Assembly (NCBI RefSeq): GCF_023740735.1 | Contig: NZ_JAMRXH010000001.1 | Coordinates: forward strand, 620,001 to 684,000 | Reading direction: 5' to 3' | Length of the DNA stretch: 64,000 nt | Source: Nocardia sp. CDC159 | Lineage (GTDB): Bacteria; Actinomycetota; Actinomycetes; Mycobacteriales; Mycobacteriaceae | In this document: one piece after another, positions 17,869 through 26,882 of the stretch | How positions within the stretch are numbered: the stretch's first letter is position 1 | How the letters are laid out: the number at the start of each line of letters is the position of its first letter | Program-made: the position numbers and the translations under genes | Notes under the pieces: model-generated | What the model saw: the letters and a program-made list of their open reading frames with translations, nothing else | Told to the model about the DNA's origin: nothing | Databases searched by the model: none

Positions 17869-18163
17869 GATTACCTCACGGTGTTCCAGCCGCAGACACG
17901 TCCAACTGTATGCAGTCCACCGTGTCGCGCCGAACCCCTACTCGCCGTTGACTTTTCACGCCTATGATCCGGTGATCGTATGTGTCGCGCACCGATTGGA
18001 GATATGCGTGGAACACCGCCGCGGGCGCGGCTTTTCATGTCAGCTTTGGCGGGTTTCGCCCGTTCCTGGCGATATGACACAAACGCCCCGTAGAATTCTC
18101 ACGCATCGGAAGCAATTTCGATTCGACAAGTGTGATCGCGAATCGACCGGGTAGGCCGTCGGC

Positions 18164-18334
18164 ATGACTGCGATGACGCCGCGTCACCTCCGGGATACGA
18201 CCTGCGACACCGCGCGGACCCGTTCCGGGATCGCCCTGGTCGTCGCCGCCCTCGTCCACGCCGCCGGATATGCGGCCATCACCGGACTGGGCCTCAGCGC
18301 GGCCCTGGTCGTGCCGCTGGGCCTACTGCGCTGA
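18164..18334 (+). CDS. Small single-span membrane protein
   Basis: 56 residues. A charged, Thr/Arg-rich N-terminus is followed by one long hydrophobic segment (SGIALVVAALVHAAGYAAI, then GLGLSAALVVPLGLL) that could form one long or two short helices. No strong ribosome site is visible before the ATG, so the gene is tentative. It is followed 7 bp later by a strong hairpin, which supports it being a real transcript end. Confidence 0.45.
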   Translation: MTAMTPRHLRDTTCDTARTRSGIALVVAALVHAAGYAAITGLGLSAALVVPLGLLR

Positions 18335-18341
18335 CCGAAAA

Positions 18342-18372
18342 GTGGTGCCCGGCTGTGGAGCCCGGGCACCAC
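18342..18372. terminator. Bidirectional hairpin terminator
   Basis: Perfect 11-bp stem GTGGTGCCCGG / CCGGGCACCAC with a nine-base loop. It lies between the converging ends of the small membrane protein and the small secreted protein. There is no long U run, as is common in actinomycetes. Confidence 0.65.
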
Positions 18373-18388
18373 GATCAGGTCCCTACCC

Positions 18389-18631
18389 TCACTTCGGGCA
18401 CTTGCCGCCCGGGCACATCGGCCCGTTCGCACTGCCGAAACCGGTCTTCAGCAGTTCCGCCGAGCCGGTCACCAGATACGCCGACCCCGTCGGCGCATCG
18501 GTGGTGGCGATCTCGGCGGCGGCGGGCGCCTCCGGCTCGAGCACCACGGTCGCACCGGCGAATCCGGTGCCGCCCAGCACAATCGCGGCCGCGGCCACAC
18601 AGCCCAGGCCGAGGGTGCGGATCTTGTTCAT
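18389..18631 (-). CDS. Small secreted protein with C-terminal CPGGKC
   Basis: 80 residues. Signal peptide MNKIRTLGLGCVAAAAIVLG with a FAGA junction. The mature part of about 50 residues is acidic and Ala-rich (EPEAPAAAEIATTDAP) and ends MCPGGKCPK, where two cysteines could form a disulfide or bind a metal. No family recognised. It ends close to a bidirectional hairpin. Confidence 0.6.
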   Translation of the reverse strand: MNKIRTLGLGCVAAAAIVLGGTGFAGATVVLEPEAPAAAEIATTDAPTGSAYLVTGSAELLKTGFGSANGPMCPGGKCPK

Positions 18632-18978
18632 CAGGTGATTCCCCTTCTCATTCCACGGGCCGACCCGCACCCGAATATTGATCTCGAGCAATCGACCAGT
18701 AGGTCGGTAACCAAGGAATAGCGAGAACTGAATGTCGTTTTCGTCCGGAAAGTCCGATCAATGTTCGGATGGCGTCCCCGTCGCCGCCTCGTCATCCGGC
18801 GTTCGCCCACCGATCTCCTCCGATTTCCGAAGAGCAATCACGAAGCTACCGTGAGATGTGCATCACACCGGCCTTTGGTATGGAAGCGCCTGCCCGACAG
18901 ACCTTTTCGACCTACTCGATCACGCACACCGCCGATGTCGCGATGTGTGCACCGGTGCTGGCCGGGTAGCCCTCGGAC
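18632..18978. other. Intergenic region upstream of SDR genes
   Basis: 347 bases between divergent genes with no convincing ORF. Its composition is more AT-rich than the surrounding genes, as expected for promoters of both the small secreted protein and the SDR. I see no clear operator or hairpin. Confidence 0.4.
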
Positions 18979-19806
18979 ATGACTACCTCGGCACGTTTAC
19001 CGCACGAACGAACCGGCGCACCGCTGCGGGCGGTGGTGACGGGGTCCGACTCCGGCATCGGCGCCGCGATCGCCGTGGCCCTGGCGGGCGGCGGTGTCGA
19101 TGTGGGAATCACCTATCACCGCGACGAGCAGGGCGCCCGGCGCACCGCCGAGGAGGTGCGCGCGCAGGGTGCCCGCGCCGCGGTGCGGCGGCTGGACCTC
19201 ACCGATCTGCCCACCGCCGCGGCCGTTGTCGACGAATTGGCCGAGGAACTCGGCGGCATCGACGTCCTGGTCAACTGCGCGGGCACCGGATCGGCGCAGA
19301 AGGTCATGGATATGGATTTCGAGACCTGGCGCGGCGTGCTGTCGGTGGATCTGGACGGCGCGTTCCTGTGCTCGCAGCGGGCGGCCGCGCGCATGATCGA
19401 GGCCGGGCGCGGCGGGCGAATCATCAACATCACCAGCGTGCACGAGCATGCGCCGCGCGTGGGCGCCGCCCCGTACTGCGCCGCCAAGGCCGGGCTGGGC
19501 GCGCTCACCAAGGTGCTGGCGATGGAACTGGCCGAATACGACATCACCGTCAATTCCGTTGCCCCCGGGGAAATCTCGACACCCATGACCGGCCAGGAGG
19601 ACGCCGACCCACGCGAGCAGCCCCGCCCGGGCATTCCGCTGGGCCGCCCCGGCCACGCCCGGGAGGTCGCCGCCGTCGTGGCCTTTCTCGCCACCCCGGC
19701 CGCCGGCTATGTGACCGGCGCGTCCTATGTGGTCGACGGCGGCATGCTGCTGATGGGACCGCAGGCCTCGGGGATGCTGGGTGACGACAAATGGCGGCAG
19801 CCGTGA
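18979..19806 (+). CDS. Short-chain dehydrogenase/reductase (FabG-like)
   Basis: 275 residues. Rossmann signature VVTGSDSGIGAAIAVAL (TGxxxGIG with Asp), NCAG motif LVNCAGTG, catalytic Ser in NITSVHEHAP and YxxxK as YCAAK, then PGEISTP and the C-terminal VVDGGMLLMGP ending of classical SDRs. It is a classical oxidoreductase of the glucose-dehydrogenase/FabG type; the substrate is not predictable. A second SDR follows 56 bp later. Confidence 0.9.
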   Translation: MTTSARLPHERTGAPLRAVVTGSDSGIGAAIAVALAGGGVDVGITYHRDEQGARRTAEEVRAQGARAAVRRLDLTDLPTAAAVVDELAEELGGIDVLVNCAGTGSAQKVMDMDFETWRGVLSVDLDGAFLCSQRAAARMIEAGRGGRIINITSVHEHAPRVGAAPYCAAKAGLGALTKVLAMELAEYDITVNSVAPGEISTPMTGQEDADPREQPRPGIPLGRPGHAREVAAVVAFLATPAAGYVTGASYVVDGGMLLMGPQASGMLGDDKWRQP

Positions 19807-19862
19807 CGGAGGCGATCCGGATCCGCCCCGCATGAACCGACCACACCCGGGTAGCCGGAACC

Positions 19863-20654
19863 ATGACCGAATCACGCCAACTCGCCCTGGTGACCGGCGC
19901 ATCCAGTGGCATCGGCCTGGAAATCGCCCGGCAATTCCAATCCCGCGGCTTCGATCTGGTGATCGCCGCCGAGGACGCCGGGATAAGGGCCGCCGCCGAA
20001 TCCCTGAACGACGGCACCGAAGTCCGTGCGGTGCAGGCGGATCTGCGCACCGCGGCGGGGGTCGAGCGGCTCTACGCCACCGCGACCGAGGGCGGGCGGC
20101 AGCTCGACGCGGCGGCGCTGAACGCGGGTGTCGGGCGCGGCGGAACGTTCCTGGAGACCGATCTCTCCGACGAGTTCGACATCATCGACCTCAATGTGCG
20201 TTCCACCGTGCAGCTGGCCAAGCTCGTGGTCCGCGATATGGCCGCGCGCGGCACGGGCAAACTGCTGTTCACCTCGTCGATCGCCGCCACCATGCCCGGG
20301 CCGCGCCAGGCGGTGTACAACGCCTCCAAGTCGTTCGTGCTGTCGTTCGCCGAGGCGCTGCGAGACGAGTTGCGCGGCAACGGGATCACCGTGACCGCCC
20401 TGCTGCCCGGCCCCACCGACACCGACTTCTTCCGCCGCGCCAAAATGCTGGGCACTCGAATCGGTCAGGGCCCCAAGGACGATCCCGCCGACGTCGCCCG
20501 CCAGGGCGTAGCAGCCCTGTTCGACGGTGAGCGCCGGGTCGTGGCAGCCTCCCTCGCGGTGAAGGCCGCCGGACTGCTCAATCACCTACTACCGGAACCG
20601 ATCAAGGCCAGGATGAACCGGATCATGTCCATGCCGACGAACCGGGCGGGCTGA
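19863..20654 (+). CDS. Short-chain dehydrogenase/reductase
   Basis: 263 residues. ALVTGASSGIGLEIARQF nucleotide motif, LNAGVGRGGTF in place of the usual NNAG, catalytic Ser in FTSSIAATMPGP and YNASK for YxxxK. The C-terminus (KAAGLLNHLLPEPIKARMNR) resembles the DltE/RdhA-like branch. It is not a duplicate of the preceding SDR, as the two differ throughout. Probably the same transcript. Confidence 0.9.
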   Translation: MTESRQLALVTGASSGIGLEIARQFQSRGFDLVIAAEDAGIRAAAESLNDGTEVRAVQADLRTAAGVERLYATATEGGRQLDAAALNAGVGRGGTFLETDLSDEFDIIDLNVRSTVQLAKLVVRDMAARGTGKLLFTSSIAATMPGPRQAVYNASKSFVLSFAEALRDELRGNGITVTALLPGPTDTDFFRRAKMLGTRIGQGPKDDPADVARQGVAALFDGERRVVAASLAVKAAGLLNHLLPEPIKARMNRIMSMPTNRAG

Positions 20655-20759
20655 TCCACCCCTAGCCGCGATTCGCCAATACCGTTGCAGGACAGCAGGC
20701 ATCCCCGCTCGCGGCCATCGTCACGGCGGCCATCCGCAACGCCGCGGCCGACCAGCCGA

Positions 20760-21467
20760 TCAGGTGCGAGTGGTGGGATCCTCCCCGCGACGCAGCGGTG
20801 GCAGATGTTCCACCGCGCCCGCCACCCCCGCCAAAGCATGGCTGGTGCGGCTGTACGCGACCGCCAACCGCGGCGGAACCCGGCGGGCCGCCTGGTCGAG
20901 GCGGTCACGGGCACGATCCAGCCCGGTCAGCGGCAGCGCCGCCAGCACATTGCCCGGTGGCCGACGAGCCACGGTGGGATGCGGCCGGGTCGGAGCGGTG
21001 TGCCGGACCACCCACCACACCCGCCCGACCCGCCGAAGTTCCGAAACGCTGAGCGCCGCTTGCAATTTCGGCAACAGCACATCCTCCTCGTCCCGGGCGT
21101 CCCGGCGGAGCAGTTCGGCGATCCGACCGAACCGGGTGCGGTGTTCGGTGCTGTCTGGCGGCAGCGTCTCCAGCGCGGTGAACAGCTCGTTGATCTGCTG
21201 ATGCTCCTGCTCGACGTGCAACGTCAGGGCCTCGCCGTCGGGCAGTGCCCGCCGCAGCACCGGCCACAGGACCGCCTCCTCCGCGAAGGCATGCGGAAAT
21301 ACCAACCGGCACAGCGCGGTCAGCGCCTTTTCGCGGGCCACGCCGCTGCCTCGTTCGATGCGCTCGAGCAGCCCCTCCATCACCTGGTGGTCGCGCTTCT
21401 GCAGGGCGAGCACGCTGTGCGCGCCACCGAGTTCGGCCTCGGTCTGCTCGGCCAGTGAGCGTGCCAT
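20760..21467 (-). CDS. Hemerythrin HHE-domain protein
   Basis: 235 residues from ATG 21467, preceded by GAGGAG. Two helix pairs carry the metal ligands: KRDHQVMEGLLERIE, then FPHAFAEEAVLWPVL and EQEHQQINELF, giving the H...HxxxE...H pattern of a di-iron four-helix bundle. The last 80 residues are basic and less ordered. It begins 18 bp after the manganese catalase gene, so the two are co-transcribed. Hemerythrin-like proteins often sense or bind O2, NO or peroxide-related iron, which suits the pairing. Confidence 0.85.
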   Translation of the reverse strand: MARSLAEQTEAELGGAHSVLALQKRDHQVMEGLLERIERGSGVAREKALTALCRLVFPHAFAEEAVLWPVLRRALPDGEALTLHVEQEHQQINELFTALETLPPDSTEHRTRFGRIAELLRRDARDEEDVLLPKLQAALSVSELRRVGRVWWVVRHTAPTRPHPTVARRPPGNVLAALPLTGLDRARDRLDQAARRVPPRLAVAYSRTSHALAGVAGAVEHLPPLRRGEDPTTRT

Positions 21468-21484
21468 CGTCAACTCCTCGCTGG

Positions 21485-22396
21485 TCAAGGCTTTTCGGGG
21501 TCCAGGGTGTCCTTGATCTTGCCCAGCAGGCCCGCCTGCGTGCCCAGTGCGGTCGAACGGGGTTCACCCATCGAGCCGTCGTAGGTGTCGTACAGCTTCG
21601 GATCCGGCGGCGGGGCGCTCGCCTTGTCGCCCAGCGGCATCGGATCGGCGAGGAAACCGTTCTTGTGCACCCCGTCCGGGGCCATCCCGTGCGCCCACAT
21701 GCCCTGATCGGATGCCGTGCCGTCGGACAGATGCCACAGGCTCGTGGCGTGCTCGGCGTGCTCCTCGTCGAACAGTGCGTTCGGGGTGACGGTGTCCTCC
21801 ACGCCGTCGGCCTTCAGCTGCGCGATCGCCGAGAGCCACATGTTCTGGTGATAGGTGTCGCGCGCGAGATTGAACTTCAGCATGTCCTTGACCCCGGGGT
21901 CGTCGGTCATGTGATACAGCCGCGCGGTCTGCACCCGGCCGTGTGCCTCTGCAGAAACGTTGGCACGGAAATCGGCGAGCAGGTTACCGCTGGCCACGAT
22001 GTAGCGGCCGTTCCACGGGACCCCGTTGGAGTCGGCCAGCACCGGACCGCCACCGGCCACGATGGCCTGCTGCGGATCCATGCCGCCCAGTACGGCGGCG
22101 ACGACGGGATCACCCATGGCGTCCTGGGTGGCGTGCGTGGCGGGCGCACCCTCCAGCAACCGCGCCACCATCGTGGCGATCATCTCCACGTGACCGATCT
22201 CCTCGGTCGCCACATCCATGATCAGGTCCTTGTACTTGCCGGGCATCCGACAATTCCAGCCCTGGAACAGGTACTGCATGGTCACGGTCATCTCGCCGTA
22301 GGCCCCGCCGATCAGCTCCTGGAGCTTGCGCGCGTATACCGGATCCGGCTTCTCGGGCTTGACGTCGAACTGTAGGTGGTCGGTATGACGGAACAC
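21485..22396 (-). CDS. Manganese catalase
   Basis: 303 residues, family-typical. I chose GTG 22396 (GGAGG just upstream, then VFRHTDHLQFDVKPEKPDP, the usual opening) rather than the longer open frame. Di-manganese ligands are visible: Glu in LQELIGG, Glu/His in ATEEIGHVEM, Glu in NVSAEAHGR and His in ARDTYHQNMW. It disproportionates H2O2 without haem. First gene of an operon with a hemerythrin protein and divergent from an AraC-type regulator, a plausible controller. Confidence 0.92.
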   Translation of the reverse strand: MFRHTDHLQFDVKPEKPDPVYARKLQELIGGAYGEMTVTMQYLFQGWNCRMPGKYKDLIMDVATEEIGHVEMIATMVARLLEGAPATHATQDAMGDPVVAAVLGGMDPQQAIVAGGGPVLADSNGVPWNGRYIVASGNLLADFRANVSAEAHGRVQTARLYHMTDDPGVKDMLKFNLARDTYHQNMWLSAIAQLKADGVEDTVTPNALFDEEHAEHATSLWHLSDGTASDQGMWAHGMAPDGVHKNGFLADPMPLGDKASAPPPDPKLYDTYDGSMGEPRSTALGTQAGLLGKIKDTLDPEKP

Positions 22397-22631
22397 GTCG
22401 GCCTCCAGGCTGTGAGCAACGTTCGATCCCCCTCGCCGCCCGACTACCTCCGAACGTGCACCGGAAACGCTTTCTTCCCAATACTTTTCGCCGCCGTACC
22501 GGTGACCGGGCGCGCCGGGGCGCCCGGGCTCGGTGCGCGATTTCGCCACTCGGCCGCGCCCGCACCACGAGAATGGCTCTGCATGCACCGTTCTCGACCG
22601 AATATTCGGCTGCCAGGAATGGGAGGACATC

Positions 22632-23597
22632 ATGGTTGTGGTCGTGGACACCGATCTCGTCGATCCGAACGATCGCGCGGCGGCCGTGGCGGAGGCGGTG
22701 CTGAGCACCACCGCGCCCGCCCACTTCGAGCTCGGACCCGCCGACGGCGGGATCTACGCTCGGGTCGACGCCGCCGAGTTCGGATCGGTCAGCCTCGTGC
22801 GCGGGCAGATGTCGGGCTGGCGGCTCGTCCGCACCGCCGGACAGGTCCGGCGCTCGCCGTGCGCCACCGTGGCGGTCAATCTGCAACTGGCCGCGCCGAT
22901 TCGAGTGGCGCGTCGGGCGACGCAGTGGACGATTCGACCGGGTGAGCTCTACCCAGTCGACCTCGACGCCCCCTTCGACCTCGACTGGACCGGCGGCGGG
23001 TCGGCGGCGGCGTTGTACGTGCCGGTGGAGCGACTGGAATTACCGCCTCCCACGGTCGAGAAGGCGCTCGCGCGACAAGCGCGGCAGAGCCCCCTCCATT
23101 CTTTGGTGGCCAACCACATTCGTTCGATGTCCAGCATCGCCGACTCCCTGAGCGACGATCACGGCGCGACCGATCTGGGCAATGCCTGCGTGGATCTGAT
23201 CCGGGCCCTGTTCACCTCGCTGGCCGACGACGCCCCCGCGGACGGCACCGCGGTGCCGGGCGAACTGCTGCGGGAACGGATTCGCGACTACATCCGCGAC
23301 CACCTCACCGACGCGGACCTCGGTCCAGCCACCGTCGCCCGCGCGCACCACATCTCGGTGCGCTATCTGTACAAACTCTGGGAGCCCACCGGATCGGGCT
23401 TCGAGCAGTGGATCATCGACCAGCGCCTGGAATTCGCCCGCAATCAGCTCACCGATCCCGGCCTGCGCCACCGATCCATCGCCGCGATCGCCCTCGGCAG
23501 CGGCTTCCGCGACCCCTCCCACTTCACCCGACGCTTCCGCACCGCCTACGGCATGACGCCCAGGGACTGGCGGCACACTCGACAGCGCGCGGAGTGA
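22632..23597 (+). CDS. AraC-family transcriptional regulator
   Basis: 321 residues from ATG 22632 with GGGAGG upstream. The N-terminal half is the AraC-binding-like domain of NimR/FeaR-type regulators (LVRGQMSGWRLVRTA, RPGELYPVDLDAPF). The C-terminal double HTH is clear: IRDYIRDHLTDADLGPATVA, HHISVRYLYKLWEPTG, then AIALGSGFRDPSHFTRRFR and the ending GMTPRDWRH. Divergent from the catalase operon over 235 bp. Confidence 0.88.
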   Translation: MVVVVDTDLVDPNDRAAAVAEAVLSTTAPAHFELGPADGGIYARVDAAEFGSVSLVRGQMSGWRLVRTAGQVRRSPCATVAVNLQLAAPIRVARRATQWTIRPGELYPVDLDAPFDLDWTGGGSAAALYVPVERLELPPPTVEKALARQARQSPLHSLVANHIRSMSSIADSLSDDHGATDLGNACVDLIRALFTSLADDAPADGTAVPGELLRERIRDYIRDHLTDADLGPATVARAHHISVRYLYKLWEPTGSGFEQWIIDQRLEFARNQLTDPGLRHRSIAAIALGSGFRDPSHFTRRFRTAYGMTPRDWRHTRQRAE

Positions 23598-23604
23598 GCC
23601 GCGG

Positions 23605-23644
23605 GAACCGGACGCCCCGGCCAGGACCGCGAGGCGTCCGGTTC
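23605..23644. terminator. Bidirectional hairpin terminator
   Basis: Perfect 12-bp stem GAACCGGACGCC / GGCGTCCGGTTC with a 16-base loop, located between the converging ends of the AraC regulator and the M4 metallopeptidase. Confidence 0.65.
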
Positions 23645-23658
23645 ATGATCGGCGGGAA

Positions 23659-25332
23659 CTAGGCGGCGGAGTTCAACGTGGGCATCTTGACCGCCTTCAC
23701 CGCATTGGCCACCTGGGTGCAGTCGAAGATGGTCGTGTGCGCGACATTGTTGCGCACGTTGGCATTACACGCCGCGGTCAGCGCGCTGCCCAGGGTGCGG
23801 TAGGTGGAGTTGGGCGTCAGCATGGTCTGCGTGGTCCAGTACAGGGCCGCGGTCTTGGGCAGGCCGATCGCGATGACGCTCTGGCCGTTCAGCAGGCCGC
23901 CGTCGACCATGAGCTGCGCGGCCTTGTTGCCGACACCGCTGTTGATGTGGACGCCGCCGTTGTCGCCGGTGCCGGTGTACCAGAACTCCCCGCGGTAGGT
24001 GTCGGGCTGACGGTGCGCCTTGGGATCGCGCATATCGCGTATGACGCCGAGCGAGCTGCACGCGCCGAGCTTCCACCGGTTCTGCGGGGTGTTGCACATG
24101 TTCGCGATATCGGTGAGGAAGGTGAGCTCGCCGAAGATATCGGACATGGATTCGTTGATCGCGCCCGATTCGTTGCGGTACACCAGCCCGTTGACATGCT
24201 GGGTCACGCCGTGGGTGAGCTCGTGGCCGGTGATGTCCTCGGTGGTCACCCCGGCGCCGTAGGCCATGTGGTCCTCGTTCCAGAAGGCGTTGGCGTACGG
24301 GCAGGCCTGCAGCGAACAGATTCGCACCGTGGCGCGCAGGGCCTTACCGTGCTGATCGCCCGGATTGGATCCGATGAACTCGGTCAGATTCCCGGGCAGC
24401 TGGGTGTAGGTCTTGTAGAAGCCCTCGGTATTGCCCATATAGTCGTAGACCCGGTCGACATCCTCGATGCCGGTCGGCGGCTGTCCCTCGACCCGGACCG
24501 GCTTCATGCCGTCGGGTCCGCCGCAGACGGTCGGATCCTTCGGATTGTTCAGATCCAGCCGCTGATTGCGCGCATCGCACACCACCCGGTTCAGATGCTG
24601 GCTGGCATCCCAGCTGTCGAGCACCTTGGCATTGTCGTTCGCGTCGACGAAAACCACGAACTGCCCGGGCTTTTCGTTGTTGCCGTCACCGGTGACCTCG
24701 ACCTTGAACGCGGGCACCGCGACACTCTTGCCATCGCGCGCCGAGGCCAGCTTGGCGTCGTACCAGTAGGCCTTGACCTCGCCCGCCGCCAGCTTGTCGG
24801 CCGGGGACTTGGTCTGCTCCGCGACGGCCTTCACCGCCGTGGCCGCCACGGCCTGCGACGGTTTGGTATCGGTGAACTTGCCCTGCGACTTCTGGGTCAG
24901 CGATCCGGTGACCGACACCAGTGACCCGTCCTTGGCCAGGCTCTGCGCCACCGAGGCTCCGAAGACCGGCACCTTGTCGATCTCCTGACGCAACCGCACC
25001 GTCGAGCCCTCGCCCACCGGCAGCACCCGGTCGACCACCAGCGTGCCGACCCGCTCGCCGGTGAACAACTTCTCCACGCCCCGGGCGTGCGCCTGCGCGG
25101 CCGCGGGCGCTTCCTGCGGGGTGCCGGACGGCACCGGAACCGGCTGCTGCGGCACCACCTGGCGGATCGTGCCCTCCGGATCCTTCAGCACCTCCTTCGG
25201 GACGGCGCCGAGATCCGAGCTGCCCGGCGGGGCCGGTGGCTCACCGTAGGCGGCGGTGGAGGCGAAAACCGTTGTGGTCGCGACGATTACAGACAAGGCG
25301 GCGTAGCGGGACGCCCGGGTTCTGGAGTTCAT
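23659..25332 (-). CDS. Secreted M4 (thermolysin-like) metallopeptidase A
   Basis: 557 residues from ATG 25332; an upstream in-frame ATG gives a poor signal peptide. Signal peptide (ALSVIVATTTVFAST), FTP/PepSY propeptide to about residue 220, then the M4 catalytic domain. Zinc ligands: HELTH in EDITGHELTHGVTQHVNGLV and Glu in NESMSDIFGE. The C-terminal catalytic motif GVHINSGVGNKAAQLM and two paired cysteines (CNTP, CSS) are visible. Very similar to the M4 gene at 54.6 kb, including the PGSSDLGAVPKEVLKD propeptide start. It lacks an adjacent inhibitor-like gene, unlike that copy. Confidence 0.92.
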   Translation of the reverse strand: MNSRTRASRYAALSVIVATTTVFASTAAYGEPPAPPGSSDLGAVPKEVLKDPEGTIRQVVPQQPVPVPSGTPQEAPAAAQAHARGVEKLFTGERVGTLVVDRVLPVGEGSTVRLRQEIDKVPVFGASVAQSLAKDGSLVSVTGSLTQKSQGKFTDTKPSQAVAATAVKAVAEQTKSPADKLAAGEVKAYWYDAKLASARDGKSVAVPAFKVEVTGDGNNEKPGQFVVFVDANDNAKVLDSWDASQHLNRVVCDARNQRLDLNNPKDPTVCGGPDGMKPVRVEGQPPTGIEDVDRVYDYMGNTEGFYKTYTQLPGNLTEFIGSNPGDQHGKALRATVRICSLQACPYANAFWNEDHMAYGAGVTTEDITGHELTHGVTQHVNGLVYRNESGAINESMSDIFGELTFLTDIANMCNTPQNRWKLGACSSLGVIRDMRDPKAHRQPDTYRGEFWYTGTGDNGGVHINSGVGNKAAQLMVDGGLLNGQSVIAIGLPKTAALYWTTQTMLTPNSTYRTLGSALTAACNANVRNNVAHTTIFDCTQVANAVKAVKMPTLNSAA

Positions 25333-25437
25333 GCCTTCAGATGGAAGCACGCCGTCAAGGGCTCTGTTCACGAAACCGGTTGCGCGACAGAGTCACTCAA
25401 GTCGAAAACTTGAAAACCCCTTTTACCGGAACATGAT

Positions 25438-26787
25438 TCAGCGATCCGCGCCTGCTGGCACCGCCCCTCGGCGGTAGGCCCGACGGCCCAGCACATAGGT
25501 CGCTTTGACGGCGCGGTCGTCGCCGAGGATCATCAGGGCGAACAGCCGTTCCTCGAAGTCCCGAGCCACCTCGACCCGCCGTCGCAGCACCGGTGTCGCC
25601 GCCCAGTCCAGGACGACGAAATCCGCCTCCATACCCGGCCGGAAACTACCGATCCGATCGGACAGCGAGAGCGCCTCGGCACCGCCGAGGGTGGCCAGAT
25701 AGAACCCCAGCAGCGCCGACAACCGCAGCTGCTCCGACCGACCGGACTCGGTCGACATCACCACCTTGTAGGCCTCGTTGAGCGTGCGCAGCAGCGAATA
25801 ACTCGTTCCCGCACCGCAATCCGTGCCGAGACCGACCCGCACGCCCGCCCGCCGGGCCGCGGCCAGGTCGAACAGGCCGCTGCCGAGGAACAGGTTGGAG
25901 GTCGGACAGAAGGCGATCGCGGTACCGGTGGCGGCGAGCCGGGCCCGATCCCGGTCGTCGATGTGCACGCAGTGGGCCAGTAGCGTGCCGGGCCCCAGCA
26001 TGCCCAGCCGGTCGTAGACGTCGACATAGGAGCGGGCCGTGGGAAAGCGGGCCAGCACACTCTCGGTCTCGGGGATGTTCTCCGCCGCGTGGGTCTGCAA
26101 CAGCAGATCCGGATATTCGCCGACGAGCTCGGCCGCCATGGCCAGTTGCGCATCGGTGCTCGACGGCACGAAGCGGGGGGTGATGGCGTAGCCGAGCCGA
26201 CCGGTGTGGTGCCACCGGTCGATCAGCTCGCGGGTCTGCCGTTCGGCCTCGGCGACGCTGCTGTCGCACAGGAATTCCGGCGCCTCGGGCCGCTTGTCCA
26301 TCAGCACCTTGCCGCACACCATGCGCATACCGCGCCGCACCGCCGCCGCGCCGAAGGCGTCCACCGAAGCCGGGTGGACGGTCGGATGTACGGCCGCGGT
26401 GGTGGTCCCGTTGGCCAGCAGGGTGTCCAGGAACAGCTCGGCGATCAGGTCCGCATGCGCCCGCCGTTCGAATCGCCGCTCCGCCGGAAAGACGTACCGC
26501 CGCATCCACTCCGGCAGTTCCGCGCCGAAGCCCGCGATCGCGTCGTACTGGCTGTAGTGCACGTGGGCGTCCACGAATCCGGGCACGATCAACCGGCCCC
26601 GGTGATCGATCACCTCCCCGCGCAGCGCGTCGGGCAGCCGCGACCATTCCCCCGCCCACCGCACCAGCCCGTCGCCACCCACCGCGAGCGCCCCGTCCTC
26701 GAACACCTCCCAGCTCCCCGGCTCCCCCTCGACCCCGGGATCGCTCAGGAAATGCAGCACCGTGCCGCGATACACCGCAGGCCGCAC
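25438..26787 (-). CDS. guaD: Guanine deaminase
   Basis: 449 residues of the amidohydrolase superfamily. Metal ligands are in VDAHVHYSQYD (HxH), LLQTHAAENIPETE, LLAHCVHIDD and GLGTDCGAGTS. The DAHVHYSQ and CDSSVAEAE/AITPRF stretches match guanine deaminases, which convert guanine to xanthine in purine salvage or breakdown. An alternative is another zinc aminohydrolase of this subgroup. No purine genes lie beside it, and the next gene (Spo0M) seems unrelated. Confidence 0.82.
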   Translation of the reverse strand: MRPAVYRGTVLHFLSDPGVEGEPGSWEVFEDGALAVGGDGLVRWAGEWSRLPDALRGEVIDHRGRLIVPGFVDAHVHYSQYDAIAGFGAELPEWMRRYVFPAERRFERRAHADLIAELFLDTLLANGTTTAAVHPTVHPASVDAFGAAAVRRGMRMVCGKVLMDKRPEAPEFLCDSSVAEAERQTRELIDRWHHTGRLGYAITPRFVPSSTDAQLAMAAELVGEYPDLLLQTHAAENIPETESVLARFPTARSYVDVYDRLGMLGPGTLLAHCVHIDDRDRARLAATGTAIAFCPTSNLFLGSGLFDLAAARRAGVRVGLGTDCGAGTSYSLLRTLNEAYKVVMSTESGRSEQLRLSALLGFYLATLGGAEALSLSDRIGSFRPGMEADFVVLDWAATPVLRRRVEVARDFEERLFALMILGDDRAVKATYVLGRRAYRRGAVPAGADR

Positions 26788-26882
26788 ACACGCCTCCCGT
26801 CACTTTCCGGCCAACCTCGGGCGGCATACCCGCGCGGGGGCACCGGAAACGCGGGGGCGTCAGGTGCGGGAAGCGCGCCCGG

